NCBI RefSeq assembly: GCF_014635325.1
Contig: NZ_BMCT01000008.1
Coordinates: 124,001 to 188,000, forward strand
Direction: 5' to 3'
Source: Azorhizobium oxalatiphilum
Lineage (GTDB): Bacteria; Pseudomonadota; Alphaproteobacteria; Rhizobiales; Xanthobacteraceae
Length of the DNA: 64,000 nt
Part shown: positions 17,901-25,275 of the stretch, one piece after another
Layout of the letters: each line of letters starts with the position of its first letter
Position numbering within the stretch: the first letter of the stretch is position 1
Program-made: the position numbers and the translations under genes
Notes under the pieces: model-generated
Told to the model about the DNA's origin: nothing
What the model saw: only the letters and a program-made list of their open reading frames with translations
The model's database searches: none

Positions 17901-19310
17901 GCCTGCCAGGGTGCGCAGGGCCTCGGCGGTCGCGGCGGAGACGGTAATGTGGCGCGGTGCGGAGGCGGCCGTTTCAGCGGGCTGTTGATCAGCCGGCGCG
18001 CTGGCAAGGATGATGTGGGCGTTGGTGCCGCCGAAGCCGAAGGAGGAGATGCCGGCGAACAGCGTCGCGGCGTCCTTATTGAGCGGCACCGCCTCGCGGG
18101 CCGGCAGCAGGTTCAGGTCGGCGAAATCGATGAGCGGGTTCAGTTCGTCCAGATGCAGCGAGCGGGGCAGCTCGCGCGTCTCCAGCGCGTTCACCGCCTT
18201 CAGGATGCCGGCGACACCGGACGCCGGCTCCAGATGGCCGATGTTCGACTTCACCGAGCCGATGGGCAGAGGAGCGGAACGGCCGCGCCCCAGCACGGAG
18301 CCGATGGCGGTGGCTTCCACCGGATCGCCGATTCGGGTGCCGGTGCCGTGGGCCTCCACGAAGGCCACCTGATCCGGCGTGATGCCGGTCTCGCCATAGA
18401 GCCGCTCAATAAGCGCCCTCTGGCCCTCCACGCCCGGCAAGGCGATGCCCGAGGTGCGCCCATCCGAATTCACCGCGCCGGCAATGGCCAGCGCGCGGAT
18501 GGAGCCGGGCAGCGCGAGGTCGCGGCGACGAAGCACGAAAGCCACCGCGCCTTCCGAGCGCACATAGCCATCGCCCGCCGCCGAGAACGGCCGGCACAGG
18601 CCGGTGGGCGAAAGCATGGAGGCGCGGGAGAAGCCGATATAGGAGGCGGGCGTCAGCAGCATGTTGACGCCGGCCACCACGGCAGTGTCGATGCGCCCCG
18701 TCTTCAGGTCGGTGAGGGCCTGCGAGAAGGCCACCAGCGAGGACGAGCAGGCGGTATCCACCGTGAAGCTCGGCCCGTGCCAGTCGAAGGCGTAGGACAG
18801 GCGGTTGGAGACGACCGACAGCGTGTTGCCGGTCATGAAATGGCTCTCGATGGCCGCCGGGTCCGAGGCCAGCAGGTTGCCGTGGTCGAGGCTGGAGGCG
18901 CCCACATAGACGCCGACCTCATGGCCGGCGAGGCTGGAGGGGGCGATGCGCGCGTCTTCCAGCGCCTCCCACACCACTTCCATCAGCAGGCGTTGCTGCG
19001 GGTCCACCTGCGCCGCCTCGCGGGGCGACATGCCGAACACGGTGGGATCGAAGTCGAACGGCGCGTCCAGATAGCCGCCCGCGAAGGAATAGCTGAAGCC
19101 GGGCTCGGTGGCGCGGGGATGCAGGAAGCGCTCGACGCTCCAGCGGCCGGTGGGGAAGGGGCGGATGGCGCAGGTGCCGTCCGTCAGCATCTGCCGGAAC
19201 CGTGCTTCGTCGGGTGCGCCGGGCAGGCGGCACGCAGCTCCAACGATGGCGGTTTCGTTCACATCGGCGACGCCGTCTCCAAGAGGCCCCTTAAACCGCA
19301 ATGTATCCAC
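11937..19310 (-). CDS. rkpA: Multidomain fatty-acid/polyketide synthase, RkpA-like (KS-AT-DH-pseudoMT-ER-KR-ACP)
   Basis: This 2457-residue single-module synthase is laid out like a highly reducing type I PKS. Ketosynthase: Cys188 in 'TACSSS', His321 in 'EAHGTGT', His359 in 'NIGHL'. Acyltransferase: Ser630 in 'GHSIGE', followed by 'YPFHS', which fits malonyl use. Dehydratase: His932 in 'HVVDGEIVVP'. A region at about 1210-1510 aligns in position with a C-methyltransferase, but the SAM glycine motif is reduced to 'VLVAEPDG', so it is probably inactive. Enoylreductase: 'GAAGGVGLAAIQIAKARGAK' near 1868. Ketoreductase: 'GGAGGFG' near 2065 with Ser and Tyr in 'FSSVSALIG' and 'GAYVAANAYLE'. ACP: Ser2372 in 'GMDSL'. 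It ends by overlapping the RkpG-like gene. The GTG start at 19310 has no good ribosome binding site; a GTG at 19262 is an alternative. It matches S. meliloti RkpA in size and neighbours. Confidence 0.93.
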   Translation of the reverse strand: MDTLRFKGPLGDGVADVNETAIVGAACRLPGAPDEARFRQMLTDGTCAIRPFPTGRWSVERFLHPRATEPGFSYSFAGGYLDAPFDFDPTVFGMSPREAAQVDPQQRLLMEVVWEALEDARIAPSSLAGHEVGVYVGASSLDHGNLLASDPAAIESHFMTGNTLSVVSNRLSYAFDWHGPSFTVDTACSSSLVAFSQALTDLKTGRIDTAVVAGVNMLLTPASYIGFSRASMLSPTGLCRPFSAAGDGYVRSEGAVAFVLRRRDLALPGSIRALAIAGAVNSDGRTSGIALPGVEGQRALIERLYGETGITPDQVAFVEAHGTGTRIGDPVEATAIGSVLGRGRSAPLPIGSVKSNIGHLEPASGVAGILKAVNALETRELPRSLHLDELNPLIDFADLNLLPAREAVPLNKDAATLFAGISSFGFGGTNAHIILASAPADQQPAETAASAPRHITVSAATAEALRTLAGTTADALNSGVTPARLAAALAGGRELMRHRAVAVLDEPDALQAGFRELADTGASKAIATGAAGRADGKVCFVYSGNGAQVVGMGRTAYLRNPAFRARFDEIDTAFKALEGRGVKEDMFDPALADRIGQASVIQPLMFAVQAALTAGLVAEGLKPDFLIGHSIGEVAAAEASGAIDLAQAVRIIHARATSQEAAHGRGLMAVFAASRTRMEEFLAGFGRDDIEIAADNGPNSLTLSGSTEAIKLATREARRQRIASRTLEMAYPFHSHLLEDTRPAFLTALGDIRPRPATTTLVSTVTGAPATEPLDTAYWWRNVRAPVLFRSALEAASEAGATLFIELGPRPILTSPITDTLKERGSSAAVLASFTEADDRDPRRDPVLWVVANARAHGAEAPARPATSVDRSLILPTYPWQRSTFHFQGTSAALDLFGGDARHPLIGGRLAEGVPEWRTFLDAEIVPYLADHVVDGEIVVPAAAIVEMVLAVGRALKPEGPLGLEDCDIFQPLVLSRQSMREISVRHAAATNDVELFSRPRFGTDEWTLHARGRLVEVAHAPRPTAKPKGKLIRTTAAEIYARTQACGLHYGPAFQLAQSIRRDARTIEVALTPAEAGTGAFTRPQLLHPASLDAALHGLFQLIDMEPGVRRTYLPIRLGRMSLFRDHPVVTAATIGVERHTAHSLKVSIALKDAEGTVVAEVEEALLKSVVFSRTDPDDGFLYLGRARTGAATDATDLAAPILAHLSALPEAEPTDGWLMLRAAMRAAAHRTLIALADEAGRLDLDLLAATGRIAPEARAFAALLGEELVMADLATRDGEALVIAADSGLPEPDRILRTFAADYPEAAADLLLVARTIAEMDETLRTGAAIAHRAEILEQFAGEGVLFAPARIALLAAIAAAQHKQGDAPPRVLVAEPDGRAVIAALLPEVRAGRIRLTVAGRDTARLERLERRLPANLAVSFLKLDDQTPTATHDLALISTWRLTGEEGAALVSGLARSLVPTGALVAAQPAPDAVVDFILGSDPDWFARSADPAFPVGLMPSADETRAALAAAGCRDIRTLEIAEGGACLVARAPATLPPATAARPVRLVADAASPLAGPLTAHLAAAGLLAPEDAADADVIVLADGTTGADQPRVEAQVLRLATLLNSRPTDAPKSRLWLVVRGAQTTQLDPVADALWGFGRVALNEVADAGLHLVDIAPGLPEAEAVARLAALLVGPGVERETVLDARGAQVTRVLKGVPAMPGAADPEAALTLEFPRRGALDHFAWAKKVRTAPGKGDVEIEVLAAGLNFRDVMLAMGLLDDDVLDDGMAGAVFGFECAGRVTRVGEKVTDLAVGDVVVGFAKNAFSTHVTAPRRVFMPLPAGTTPDSAASIPVAFLTAWYGLVELAKLKRGESVLIHGAAGGVGLAAIQIAKARGAKVIATVSTADKRALVSLMGADAIYDSRSLAFADTIRHSHGGVDVVLNSLSGEAMRASFKCLKPFGRFVELGKRDYVANTELGLRPFRRNLTYFGVDLDQLLAHDPRLVAKGLKDLAAGFDKGVYTALPCRTFGADGIGEAFRLMQSAAHVGKIVVRPPAAGDIRLPRVAADGFVPEGVQLVVGGAGGFGLETALWLAAKGARTIVVASRRGAVDAADQPRIDALKAAGITFAVEQVDVSAEASVTALVARVADTHGPIGGVYHTAMVLHDGLIRTLETDALARVLAPKVDGARHLDRATRDQPVKHFVLFSSVSALIGNPGQGAYVAANAYLEGIARRRATEGLPALAIGWGAISDAGVLARDTSTAEQLERVTGMTGMTAADALSRLERLLATDLAEPVVYCARWQRTGLMRDLPILATPAFAAVFAEDGGAKDAAELDLAALLEGKSDTEALAILGELVAGRIARILRLSAQEIDLDRPFAEMGMDSLMALELSMSIEHEFGVALPLVAITSVPNVRELSRRLLQSLRTPDTGPTVDAGDHRLIAMHGGDVADFDTVGDALANRRDQVTRVM

Positions 19311-19743
19311 CCGTACTCTGGAAGTATCCGCCGCACCTGCGCGCCGGACGTTCGCCTGCTTTCAAGGCGGCACGCCCCCGGCGCGAGCATTCTGAATCGC
19401 GGCGCGGCGCAGTTTTTTCGTGCGGGCACGAGAACCGGCAGCCTATCGCGAAACAATCGCTGTGTGGACCCTGTTTAGCCGCAGCACAAGGCATGCGCGA
19501 GCGGCCGCAACGTCAGGTGTGGCGCCGCCGCGCGGGCAGCTTGGGCTGGGCAGATCCATATGCCGCAGCGTCATGTGGCTGTCCCGGGGGTTGCCTCCCG
19601 TTAACGATGCGCCGGTTTTCAGGCCTTCTGCGGGTGTGGCAATCGGGAAACATGTCTATGAGGAGTGCTAGGCTTGGGCGTTGGCAGGGTTGGTCCCCGG
19701 GGACCGCCATGCTATCTGCGAACGGAATCGGGACGGAGCTTTC
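19311..19743. promoter_or_regulatory. Divergent intergenic region between rkpA and the outer-membrane export gene
   Basis: These 433 bp separate the minus-strand rkpA operon from the plus-strand outer-membrane lipoprotein gene and must contain promoters for both. The sequence includes a short T-run near 19411-19416. I see no gene with a credible start and ribosome binding site. Frames that stay open here are antisense continuations of rkpA and lack family features. No operator could be called with confidence. Confidence 0.35.
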
Positions 19744-20916
19744 ATGCGGAAGGTATCGAGTTGGCCGCTGCTGCTTTCGGGCGTGGCCCTTGCGCTTTCC
19801 GGATGCGCCGAGACCCTGCCGCAGGTGGGGCCGAACGCCCGCGAGGTTGTCTCCCAGTCGGTTGAGGACAACGTCCAGCGCTACGAAGTCGTGGATATCG
19901 ACAATGTGGTGCTCGATATCGCCCGCCAGCGCGCGCCCGACACCTTCTATACCAGCTTCGGCAAGTCCGGCCCTTCCCGCACCCCTGTGGTGGGCATCGG
20001 CGACACCGTCGCCGTAACCATCTGGGAAGCCGGCGCCGGCGGCCTGTTCTCGTCCGCCGTGGTGGCTGGCAGCTTCACCACCGGCTCCAAGACCGCCACC
20101 ATCCCCGAGCAGGTGGTCAAGTCCTCGGGCACCATCTCCATTCCCTATGCCGGCGAAGTGCAGGCGGCGGGCCGGACCACGGGCGCGATCCAGGACGACA
20201 TCGTCAAGGCGCTGACCGGCAAGGCCATCCAGCCGCAGGTGCTCGTCACCGTCAGCCGTCCGGTCAGCAACACCGTCACCGTCTCGGGCGAGGTGGTGCA
20301 GGGCGCCCGCGTGCCGCTGACCGTGAAGGGGGACCGCCTGCTGGACGTGATCGCCACCGCCGGCGGCGTCCGCGCGCCGGTGAGCGAGACCTTCGTGCAG
20401 CTCTCCCGTGGCACCCACACCGTGCGTGTGGCCATGGAGCGCGTGGTCTCCGACCCGCGCGAGAACGTCTATATGCAGCCCGGCGACGTGTTGACGCTGG
20501 TGCGCGAGCCGCAGGTGTTCCTCGCCTATGGCGCGACGGGCGCGAATGCGGAAATCCCGTTCAACGCCTCGGGCATCACGCTGGCCACCGCGCTGGTGAA
20601 GGCCGGCGGCCTGCAGGACAACCGCTCCGATCCGTCGGGCGTGTTCATCGTCCGCTACGAGCCGGAATTCATCGCCCGCAAGCTGCGTCCCGGCAGCCCG
20701 CTGGTGGTGCCGGGCGGCCTGACGCCGGTGGTCTACCGCCTGAACCTTCGCGACACGAACTCGCTGTTCGTGGCCCAGCACTTCCCGATCTTCAATCGCG
20801 ACGTGGTCTATGTGACCAACGCCCCGATCACCGACATCCAGAAGGCCATGCAGATCTTCCTGATGGTCTCCTCGCCGGTGACGACGGGTGCGTCGATCTA
20901 CAGCGGCGTGAGATAG
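19744..20916 (+). CDS. Outer-membrane polysaccharide export lipoprotein (Wza/KpsD family)
   Basis: This 390-residue protein belongs to the OPX family that forms the outer-membrane exit for capsule or exopolysaccharide. The N-terminus is a lipoprotein signal with lipobox 'ALSGC' (Cys about residue 21). A Poly_export domain follows ('PVVGIGDTVAVTIWEAGAGG') and then repeated SLBB-type blocks ('VTVSGEVVQGARVPLTVKGDRLLDVIATAGGV' and 'YMQPGDVLTLVREP'). The ATG is preceded by GGAG five bases away; an upstream in-frame start at 19681 would spoil the signal peptide. It stands divergent from rkpA and ends at a strong intrinsic terminator, so it is probably monocistronic. It should pair with the KpsM/T/E exporter in this window. 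Confidence 0.9.
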   Translation: MRKVSSWPLLLSGVALALSGCAETLPQVGPNAREVVSQSVEDNVQRYEVVDIDNVVLDIARQRAPDTFYTSFGKSGPSRTPVVGIGDTVAVTIWEAGAGGLFSSAVVAGSFTTGSKTATIPEQVVKSSGTISIPYAGEVQAAGRTTGAIQDDIVKALTGKAIQPQVLVTVSRPVSNTVTVSGEVVQGARVPLTVKGDRLLDVIATAGGVRAPVSETFVQLSRGTHTVRVAMERVVSDPRENVYMQPGDVLTLVREPQVFLAYGATGANAEIPFNASGITLATALVKAGGLQDNRSDPSGVFIVRYEPEFIARKLRPGSPLVVPGGLTPVVYRLNLRDTNSLFVAQHFPIFNRDVVYVTNAPITDIQKAMQIFLMVSSPVTTGASIYSGVR

Positions 20917-20943
20917 TCCCCGGACATTTTGCCGGAACGCGTT

Positions 20944-20973
20944 ACGGGAGCCAGCGGGCTCCCGTTTTCGTTT
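20944..20973 (+). terminator. Intrinsic terminator after the outer-membrane export gene
   Basis: A 9-bp perfect stem, ACGGGAGCC / GGCTCCCGT with a 4-base loop (20944-20965), is followed by TTTCGTTT. It lies 28 bp after the stop codon of the export lipoprotein gene and before the end of the convergent MaoC-like gene. Confidence 0.8.
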
Positions 20974-20986
20974 CGGCCCGGCGTTT

Positions 20987-21457
20987 TCAGCCGGCCGCGC
21001 CGCGGGCGAGGGGCGACTTCTCGGTCTCGCTGCGCGGCGGTACCTTCACCCAGGCTTCGCCATCCAGCACCACCTCCTCGCCCACCTTGCAGGTGCAGGC
21101 GAGGCGCGCGCGGCGACGTTCCGGGATCAGTTCGGCCACCTCCACGATCACATGCACCGTGTCGCCGATCTTGACCGGAGCGCGGAAGTTGAGGGTCTGG
21201 GAGATATAGACGGCCCCCGGCCCCGGCAGGCGGGTGCCCAGCACGGCCGAGATCAGGCTCGCCGTATAGAGGCCGTGGGCGATGCGGGTGCCGAACGGCG
21301 TGCGTGCGGCGAAATGCTCGGACAGGTGGATGGGGTTCCGGTCGCCGGTCACTTCGGCAAACCCCACCACATCGGAAGATGCGATGGTCTTCACCAGCGT
21401 CTCGCTCAGGCCGACGGTGAGATCCTCGAAACACAGAAGGCGCAACTCGGGAAACAT
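20987..21457 (-). CDS. MaoC-like (R)-specific enoyl-CoA hydratase
   Basis: This 156-residue single hotdog-domain protein has the hydratase-2 signature 'GDRNPIHLSEHFAA', giving the Asp-x4-His catalytic pair, and 'FGTRIAHGLYTASLISAVLGTRLPG'. PhaJ-type enzymes of this kind hydrate trans-2-enoyl-CoA to (R)-3-hydroxyacyl-CoA. It is convergent with the export lipoprotein gene and lies just downstream of the Lrp-type regulator on the same strand (about 105 bp apart). The ATG has a GGGAG box upstream. A link to the capsule is possible but not supported by operon structure. Substrate length is unknown. Confidence 0.85.
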   Translation of the reverse strand: MFPELRLLCFEDLTVGLSETLVKTIASSDVVGFAEVTGDRNPIHLSEHFAARTPFGTRIAHGLYTASLISAVLGTRLPGPGAVYISQTLNFRAPVKIGDTVHVIVEVAELIPERRRARLACTCKVGEEVVLDGEAWVKVPPRSETEKSPLARGAAG

Positions 21458-21562
21458 CTTTTCTCCCTTTCCTGTTGGTGCCCCGCCGTCTTCGCGCGGC
21501 TTGGGGGCGGCATTAGGCGTCAGGATGAAGCACGCGGGAAGCCGGACTTTCGTTCCGCCTCG

Positions 21563-22024
21563 TCACACCGGCAGCGGCGCATCGCTCTTCACCTCCTCCA
21601 TCACCGCATAGGAGCGCGTCTCGCGTACGCCGGGAAAGCCCAGCAGCACCGTGCCGAGGAAGCGCCGGTAGGCGGCCATGTCCGCGAGGCGGACCTTCAG
21701 CAGATAATCGAAGCCGCCCGCCACCATGTGGCATTCCAGAACCTCCGGCGCGGCCCGCACGGCTTTCGCGAAGCGCTCGAAGGCATCCGGCGTGGTCTTG
21801 TCGAGCTGGATCTCGATGAAGACGAGGAAGCTCAGGCCCAGCCGTTGCGGGTCGAGGCGCGCCCCGAATCCGGCCACATAGCCGTCCCGCTGAAGGCGCT
21901 TCACCCGCTCTCCGGCGGAGGTAGCGGACAGCCCGACCTGCTCTGCCAATTCCACGCCGGAAATACGCCCATCCCTTTGAAGGATCGCGAGAATACGACG
22001 GTCGGTACGGTCGAGGCTGCTCAT
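21563..22024 (-). CDS. putR: Lrp/AsnC-family regulator, probable PutR
   Basis: This 153-residue regulator has an N-terminal helix-turn-helix ('LDRTDRRILAILQRDGRISGVELAEQVGLSATSAGERVKRLQRDGYV') and a C-terminal RAM/ligand domain ('LVFIEIQLDKTTPDAFERFAKAV', 'GGFDYLLKVRLADMAAYRRFL'). It is divergent from putA with starts 111 bp apart. In Agrobacterium and Rhodobacter an Lrp-type PutR in this position activates putA in response to proline, and the local PutA shows no N-terminal DNA-binding domain of its own. The start is the ATG giving MSSLDRTDRRIL, the usual Lrp N-terminus. A dyad symmetry lies immediately upstream. Confidence 0.9.
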   Translation of the reverse strand: MSSLDRTDRRILAILQRDGRISGVELAEQVGLSATSAGERVKRLQRDGYVAGFGARLDPQRLGLSFLVFIEIQLDKTTPDAFERFAKAVRAAPEVLECHMVAGGFDYLLKVRLADMAAYRRFLGTVLLGFPGVRETRSYAVMEEVKSDAPLPV

Positions 22025-22025
22025 G

Positions 22026-22057
22026 TTATCCGGTTCGCCGAGGGTTGCGCCGGATAA
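22026..22057. promoter_or_regulatory. Inverted repeat in the putR-putA intergenic region
   Basis: TTATCCGG at 22026-22033 and CCGGATAA at 22050-22057 form a perfect 8-bp dyad with a 16-bp spacer, starting one base beyond the regulator's start codon. A further ATTATCG lies at about 22105. The spacing and place suit binding by the Lrp-type regulator to both promoters; binding itself is inference. Confidence 0.55.
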
Positions 22058-22135
22058 TCTAAGGCCAAATGCTGAAAATGACCATCGAAGTAAGGCGGGA
22101 GAGGGATTATCGAAGGACGTTCGCCGGAGATTTCC

Positions 22136-25100
22136 ATGCCTAGCCCCGTTTCCACCGCTTCCGCCCCGTTCCAGCCGGTGGTCCCGCTGTTCAACGCCCC
22201 CTTCGCGCCCGATGACACGGCGTTCGCCACCCAGCTTCTCGCGCAGGGCCTGCTGTCCGGCCAGGGCGAGGCGCGCATCGATGCGCTGGCCTCCCGCCTC
22301 ATCGGCGCCATCCGCAAGGGCGGTGGCAAGGGCAGCAGCGTCGGCGGCATCGAAGAGGTGATGCGCGAATATTCCCTCTCCACCAAGGAGGGGCTGGCGC
22401 TGATGACGCTCGCCGAGGCGCTGCTGCGCGTGCCGGACCCGGTGACGGCCGATCGCCTGATCGAGGACAAGCTGGCACAGGGCGACTTCCTGAACCACGC
22501 CTCCAAGTCGGATGCCCTGCTGGTGAACGCGTCCTCCTGGGCGCTGGGCATCACCGCGCGGGTGATCCAGCCGGGCGAGACGCCGGAAGGCGTGCTGGGC
22601 CGCATGACCAAGCGCCTCGGCATGCCCGCCGTGCGCGCCGCCACCCGGCAGGCCATGAAGATCCTCGGCAATCACTTCGTGCTCGGCCAGACCATTCATG
22701 CCGCGCTCGACCGCGCGGAATCCTCCAGCGGCCGGGCCTATCGCTATTCCTTCGACATGCTGGGCGAAGGCGCCCGCACGGTGGCGGACGCCAAGCGCTA
22801 TTTCGACAGCTATGCCGGGGCCATCGACGACATCGGCCGCCGTGGCGGCAACCGGGCGCTGCCGGATCGTCCGGGCATCTCGGTGAAGCTCTCGGCGCTG
22901 CATCCGCGCTATGACGCCACGAACCGTGACCGCGTGCTGGCGGAACTGGTGCCGCAGGTGGTGGATCTGGCCCGGCGGGCCAAGAGCTACGATCTCAACT
23001 TCACCATCGACGCGGAGGAGGCCGACCGCCTCGAACTCTCGCTCGATGTGATCGACGCCGTGCTGGCCGATCCGAGCCTTGCCGGCTGGGACGGCTTCGG
23101 CCTTGCCATCCAGGCCTATCAGAAGCGCTGCGCGCAGGTGATCGACCACATGGCGGCGCTGGCGGAGAAGCTGGACCGCCGGCTGATGCTGCGCCTCGTG
23201 AAGGGCGCCTATTGGGACACCGAGGTGAAGCGCGCGCAGGAGCGCGGCCTTGCCGACTATCCCGTCTTCACCCGCAAGGCGATGACGGACCTGAATTACA
23301 TGGCCTGCGCCCGCAAGTTGCTGGCGCTGCGTCCGCGCATCTTCCCGCAGTTCGCCACCCACAACGCGCTGACCATCGCCACCATCGTCGAGCTGTCCGG
23401 CGGCACGGGCGGCTTCGAATTCCAGCGCCTGCACGGCATGGGCGAGGCGGTGCATGGCGAGCGCCTCGCAGCCAACCCCGAAGTGGGCTGCCGCACCTAT
23501 GCGCCCGTGGGCGGTCATCGCGACCTGCTCGCCTATCTGGTGCGCCGCCTGCTGGAGAATGGCGCGAACTCCTCCTTCGTGTCGGTGGCGGGCGATCCCG
23601 CCGTGCCGGTCTCGGATCTCCTGCGCCGCCCGGCGACCATCATCGGTTCGCCCGATGCCGCCCGGAACAGCCACATTCCCTTGCCGCCTGATCTCTACGG
23701 CCCTGCCCGTAAGAATTCGCGCGGTGTCGAACTCGGATGCCGTGACATGCTCGCCTCCACCCTCAAGGACATCGCCGCCGGCCGCCGGGAGGTGACTGCC
23801 GCCTCCATCGTGGACGGCGCGGTGCGCACAGGCACCGCCCGCACCATGGCGAGCCCCATCGACGGCGGCGTCATCGGCAAGGTGATCGAGGCTGACGCCG
23901 CCACGGCCGATGCCGCCATCGCCACCGCCCGAAAGGGTTTTGCCGCATGGGACCAGACGCCTGCCACGCAGCGCGCCGCCATCCTTGAGAAGGCCGCCGA
24001 CCTGCTGGAAGCCCGCATGGAGAGCTTCCTTGCCCTGCTTCAGGACGAGGCGGGCAAGACCATGGACGACGGCATCTCCGAAGTGCGCGAGGCCGTGGAC
24101 TTCCTGCGCTATTACGCCGGCGAGGCCCGTCGCCTGTGCGGCGCGGGTGAGACGCTGCCCGGCCCCACGGGTGAGAGCAACGTGCTGCGCCTGCGCGGCC
24201 GTGGCGTGTTCGTCGCCATCTCTCCCTGGAATTTCCCGCTGGCCATCTTCCTCGGGCAAGTCTCCGCCGCGCTGGCCGCCGGCAATACGGTGGTGGCCAA
24301 GCCCGCCGAGCAGACCCCGCTCGTCGCCTTCGAGGCGGTGAAGCTGCTGCATGAGGCGGGCATTCCGGGTTCCGTGCTCCAGTTCGTCACCGGTGACGGC
24401 GCCATCGGCGCGCGCCTCGTTGAGGCCCCGAAGGTGGCCGGCGTGGTGTTCACGGGCTCGACGGAAGTGGCGCGCATCATCAACCGCACGCTCGCCGGCA
24501 AGGACGGCCCCATCGTGCCGCTGATTGCCGAGACCGGCGGCATCAACGCCATGATCGTGGACGCCACCGCTCTGCCCGAGCAGGTGTCGGACGATGTGGT
24601 GACGTCCGCCTTCCGTTCCGCCGGCCAGCGCTGCTCGGCGCTCCGCCTGCTGTTCGTGCAGGAAGACGTGGCGGACAAGATGATCGAGATGATCGTGGGC
24701 GCGGCCGATGCCCTGCGCCTCGGCGATCCGCGTGATGCGTCCGTGCATGTGGGCCCGGTGATCGACGCCGAGGCCAAGGGCAAGCTCGACGCCTATACGA
24801 AGAAGCTCTCGGCTTCCGCCCGCGTGCATTATGCCGGCGCGGCGCCGGCCACCGGCACCTATGTGGCGCCGCATGTGTTCGAGCTGAACCGCGCGGAAGA
24901 CCTCCAGGAAGAGGTGTTCGGCCCCGTGCTGCATGTGGTGCGCTTCAAGGCGGGCGGCATCGACGGCGTGCTCGATGCCATCGACGGCACCGGCTATGGC
25001 CTGACGCTGGGCGTCCACACCCGCATCGACGGGCTGGTGGAGAAGGTCACGGAGCGCCTGTCGGTGGGCAATGTGTATGTGAACCGCAACATCATCGGCG

Positions 25101-25261
25101 CGGTGGTGGGCGTGCAGCCTTTCGGCGGCCACGGCCTCTCCGGCACCGGCCCGAAGGCGGGCGGCCCGCACTATCTGCTGCGCTTCGCCAGCGAGCAGAC
25201 GGTGACGATCAACACGTCGGCCGCCGGCGGCAATGCGGCGCTGATGACGCAGGGCGAGTGA
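22136..25261 (+). CDS. putA: Bifunctional proline dehydrogenase / 1-pyrroline-5-carboxylate dehydrogenase PutA
   Basis: This 1041-residue enzyme oxidises proline to glutamate in two steps. The FAD-dependent proline dehydrogenase barrel spans about residues 90-460 ('SVKLSALHPRYDATNRDRV', 'LMLRLVKGAYWDTEVKRAQERGLADYPVFTRK', 'ATHNALTIATI'). The NAD-dependent aldehyde dehydrogenase half follows from about 520 ('ISPWNFPLAIFLGQVSAAL', 'FTGSTEVARIINR', 'ETGGINAMIVD'), with the catalytic Cys near residue 831 in 'SAGQRCSALR'. The length and the absence of a ribbon-helix-helix N-terminus or C-terminal extension match the short type A PutA. GGAG lies upstream of the ATG. Regulation is probably by the divergent Lrp-type gene. 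Confidence 0.95.
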   Translation: MPSPVSTASAPFQPVVPLFNAPFAPDDTAFATQLLAQGLLSGQGEARIDALASRLIGAIRKGGGKGSSVGGIEEVMREYSLSTKEGLALMTLAEALLRVPDPVTADRLIEDKLAQGDFLNHASKSDALLVNASSWALGITARVIQPGETPEGVLGRMTKRLGMPAVRAATRQAMKILGNHFVLGQTIHAALDRAESSSGRAYRYSFDMLGEGARTVADAKRYFDSYAGAIDDIGRRGGNRALPDRPGISVKLSALHPRYDATNRDRVLAELVPQVVDLARRAKSYDLNFTIDAEEADRLELSLDVIDAVLADPSLAGWDGFGLAIQAYQKRCAQVIDHMAALAEKLDRRLMLRLVKGAYWDTEVKRAQERGLADYPVFTRKAMTDLNYMACARKLLALRPRIFPQFATHNALTIATIVELSGGTGGFEFQRLHGMGEAVHGERLAANPEVGCRTYAPVGGHRDLLAYLVRRLLENGANSSFVSVAGDPAVPVSDLLRRPATIIGSPDAARNSHIPLPPDLYGPARKNSRGVELGCRDMLASTLKDIAAGRREVTAASIVDGAVRTGTARTMASPIDGGVIGKVIEADAATADAAIATARKGFAAWDQTPATQRAAILEKAADLLEARMESFLALLQDEAGKTMDDGISEVREAVDFLRYYAGEARRLCGAGETLPGPTGESNVLRLRGRGVFVAISPWNFPLAIFLGQVSAALAAGNTVVAKPAEQTPLVAFEAVKLLHEAGIPGSVLQFVTGDGAIGARLVEAPKVAGVVFTGSTEVARIINRTLAGKDGPIVPLIAETGGINAMIVDATALPEQVSDDVVTSAFRSAGQRCSALRLLFVQEDVADKMIEMIVGAADALRLGDPRDASVHVGPVIDAEAKGKLDAYTKKLSASARVHYAGAAPATGTYVAPHVFELNRAEDLQEEVFGPVLHVVRFKAGGIDGVLDAIDGTGYGLTLGVHTRIDGLVEKVTERLSVGNVYVNRNIIGAVVGVQPFGGHGLSGTGPKAGGPHYLLRFASEQTVTINTSAAGGNAALMTQGE

Positions 25262-25275
25262 GGTTTGCCGCCGCC

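Noticed and set aside
11955-19478. Very long open frames on the plus strand across rkpA (over 1100 codons each)
   Set aside because: They are antisense to a gene with intact KS, AT, DH, ER, KR and ACP motifs. Their translations are rich in Gly, Arg, His and Gln with no domain, as expected for reverse frames of G/C-rich codons.
22200-25171. Open frame on the minus strand antisense to putA, in frame with the Lrp-type gene
   Set aside because: The Lrp-type protein begins at 22024 with a normal N-terminus; the long upstream extension is a low-complexity antisense shadow of putA.
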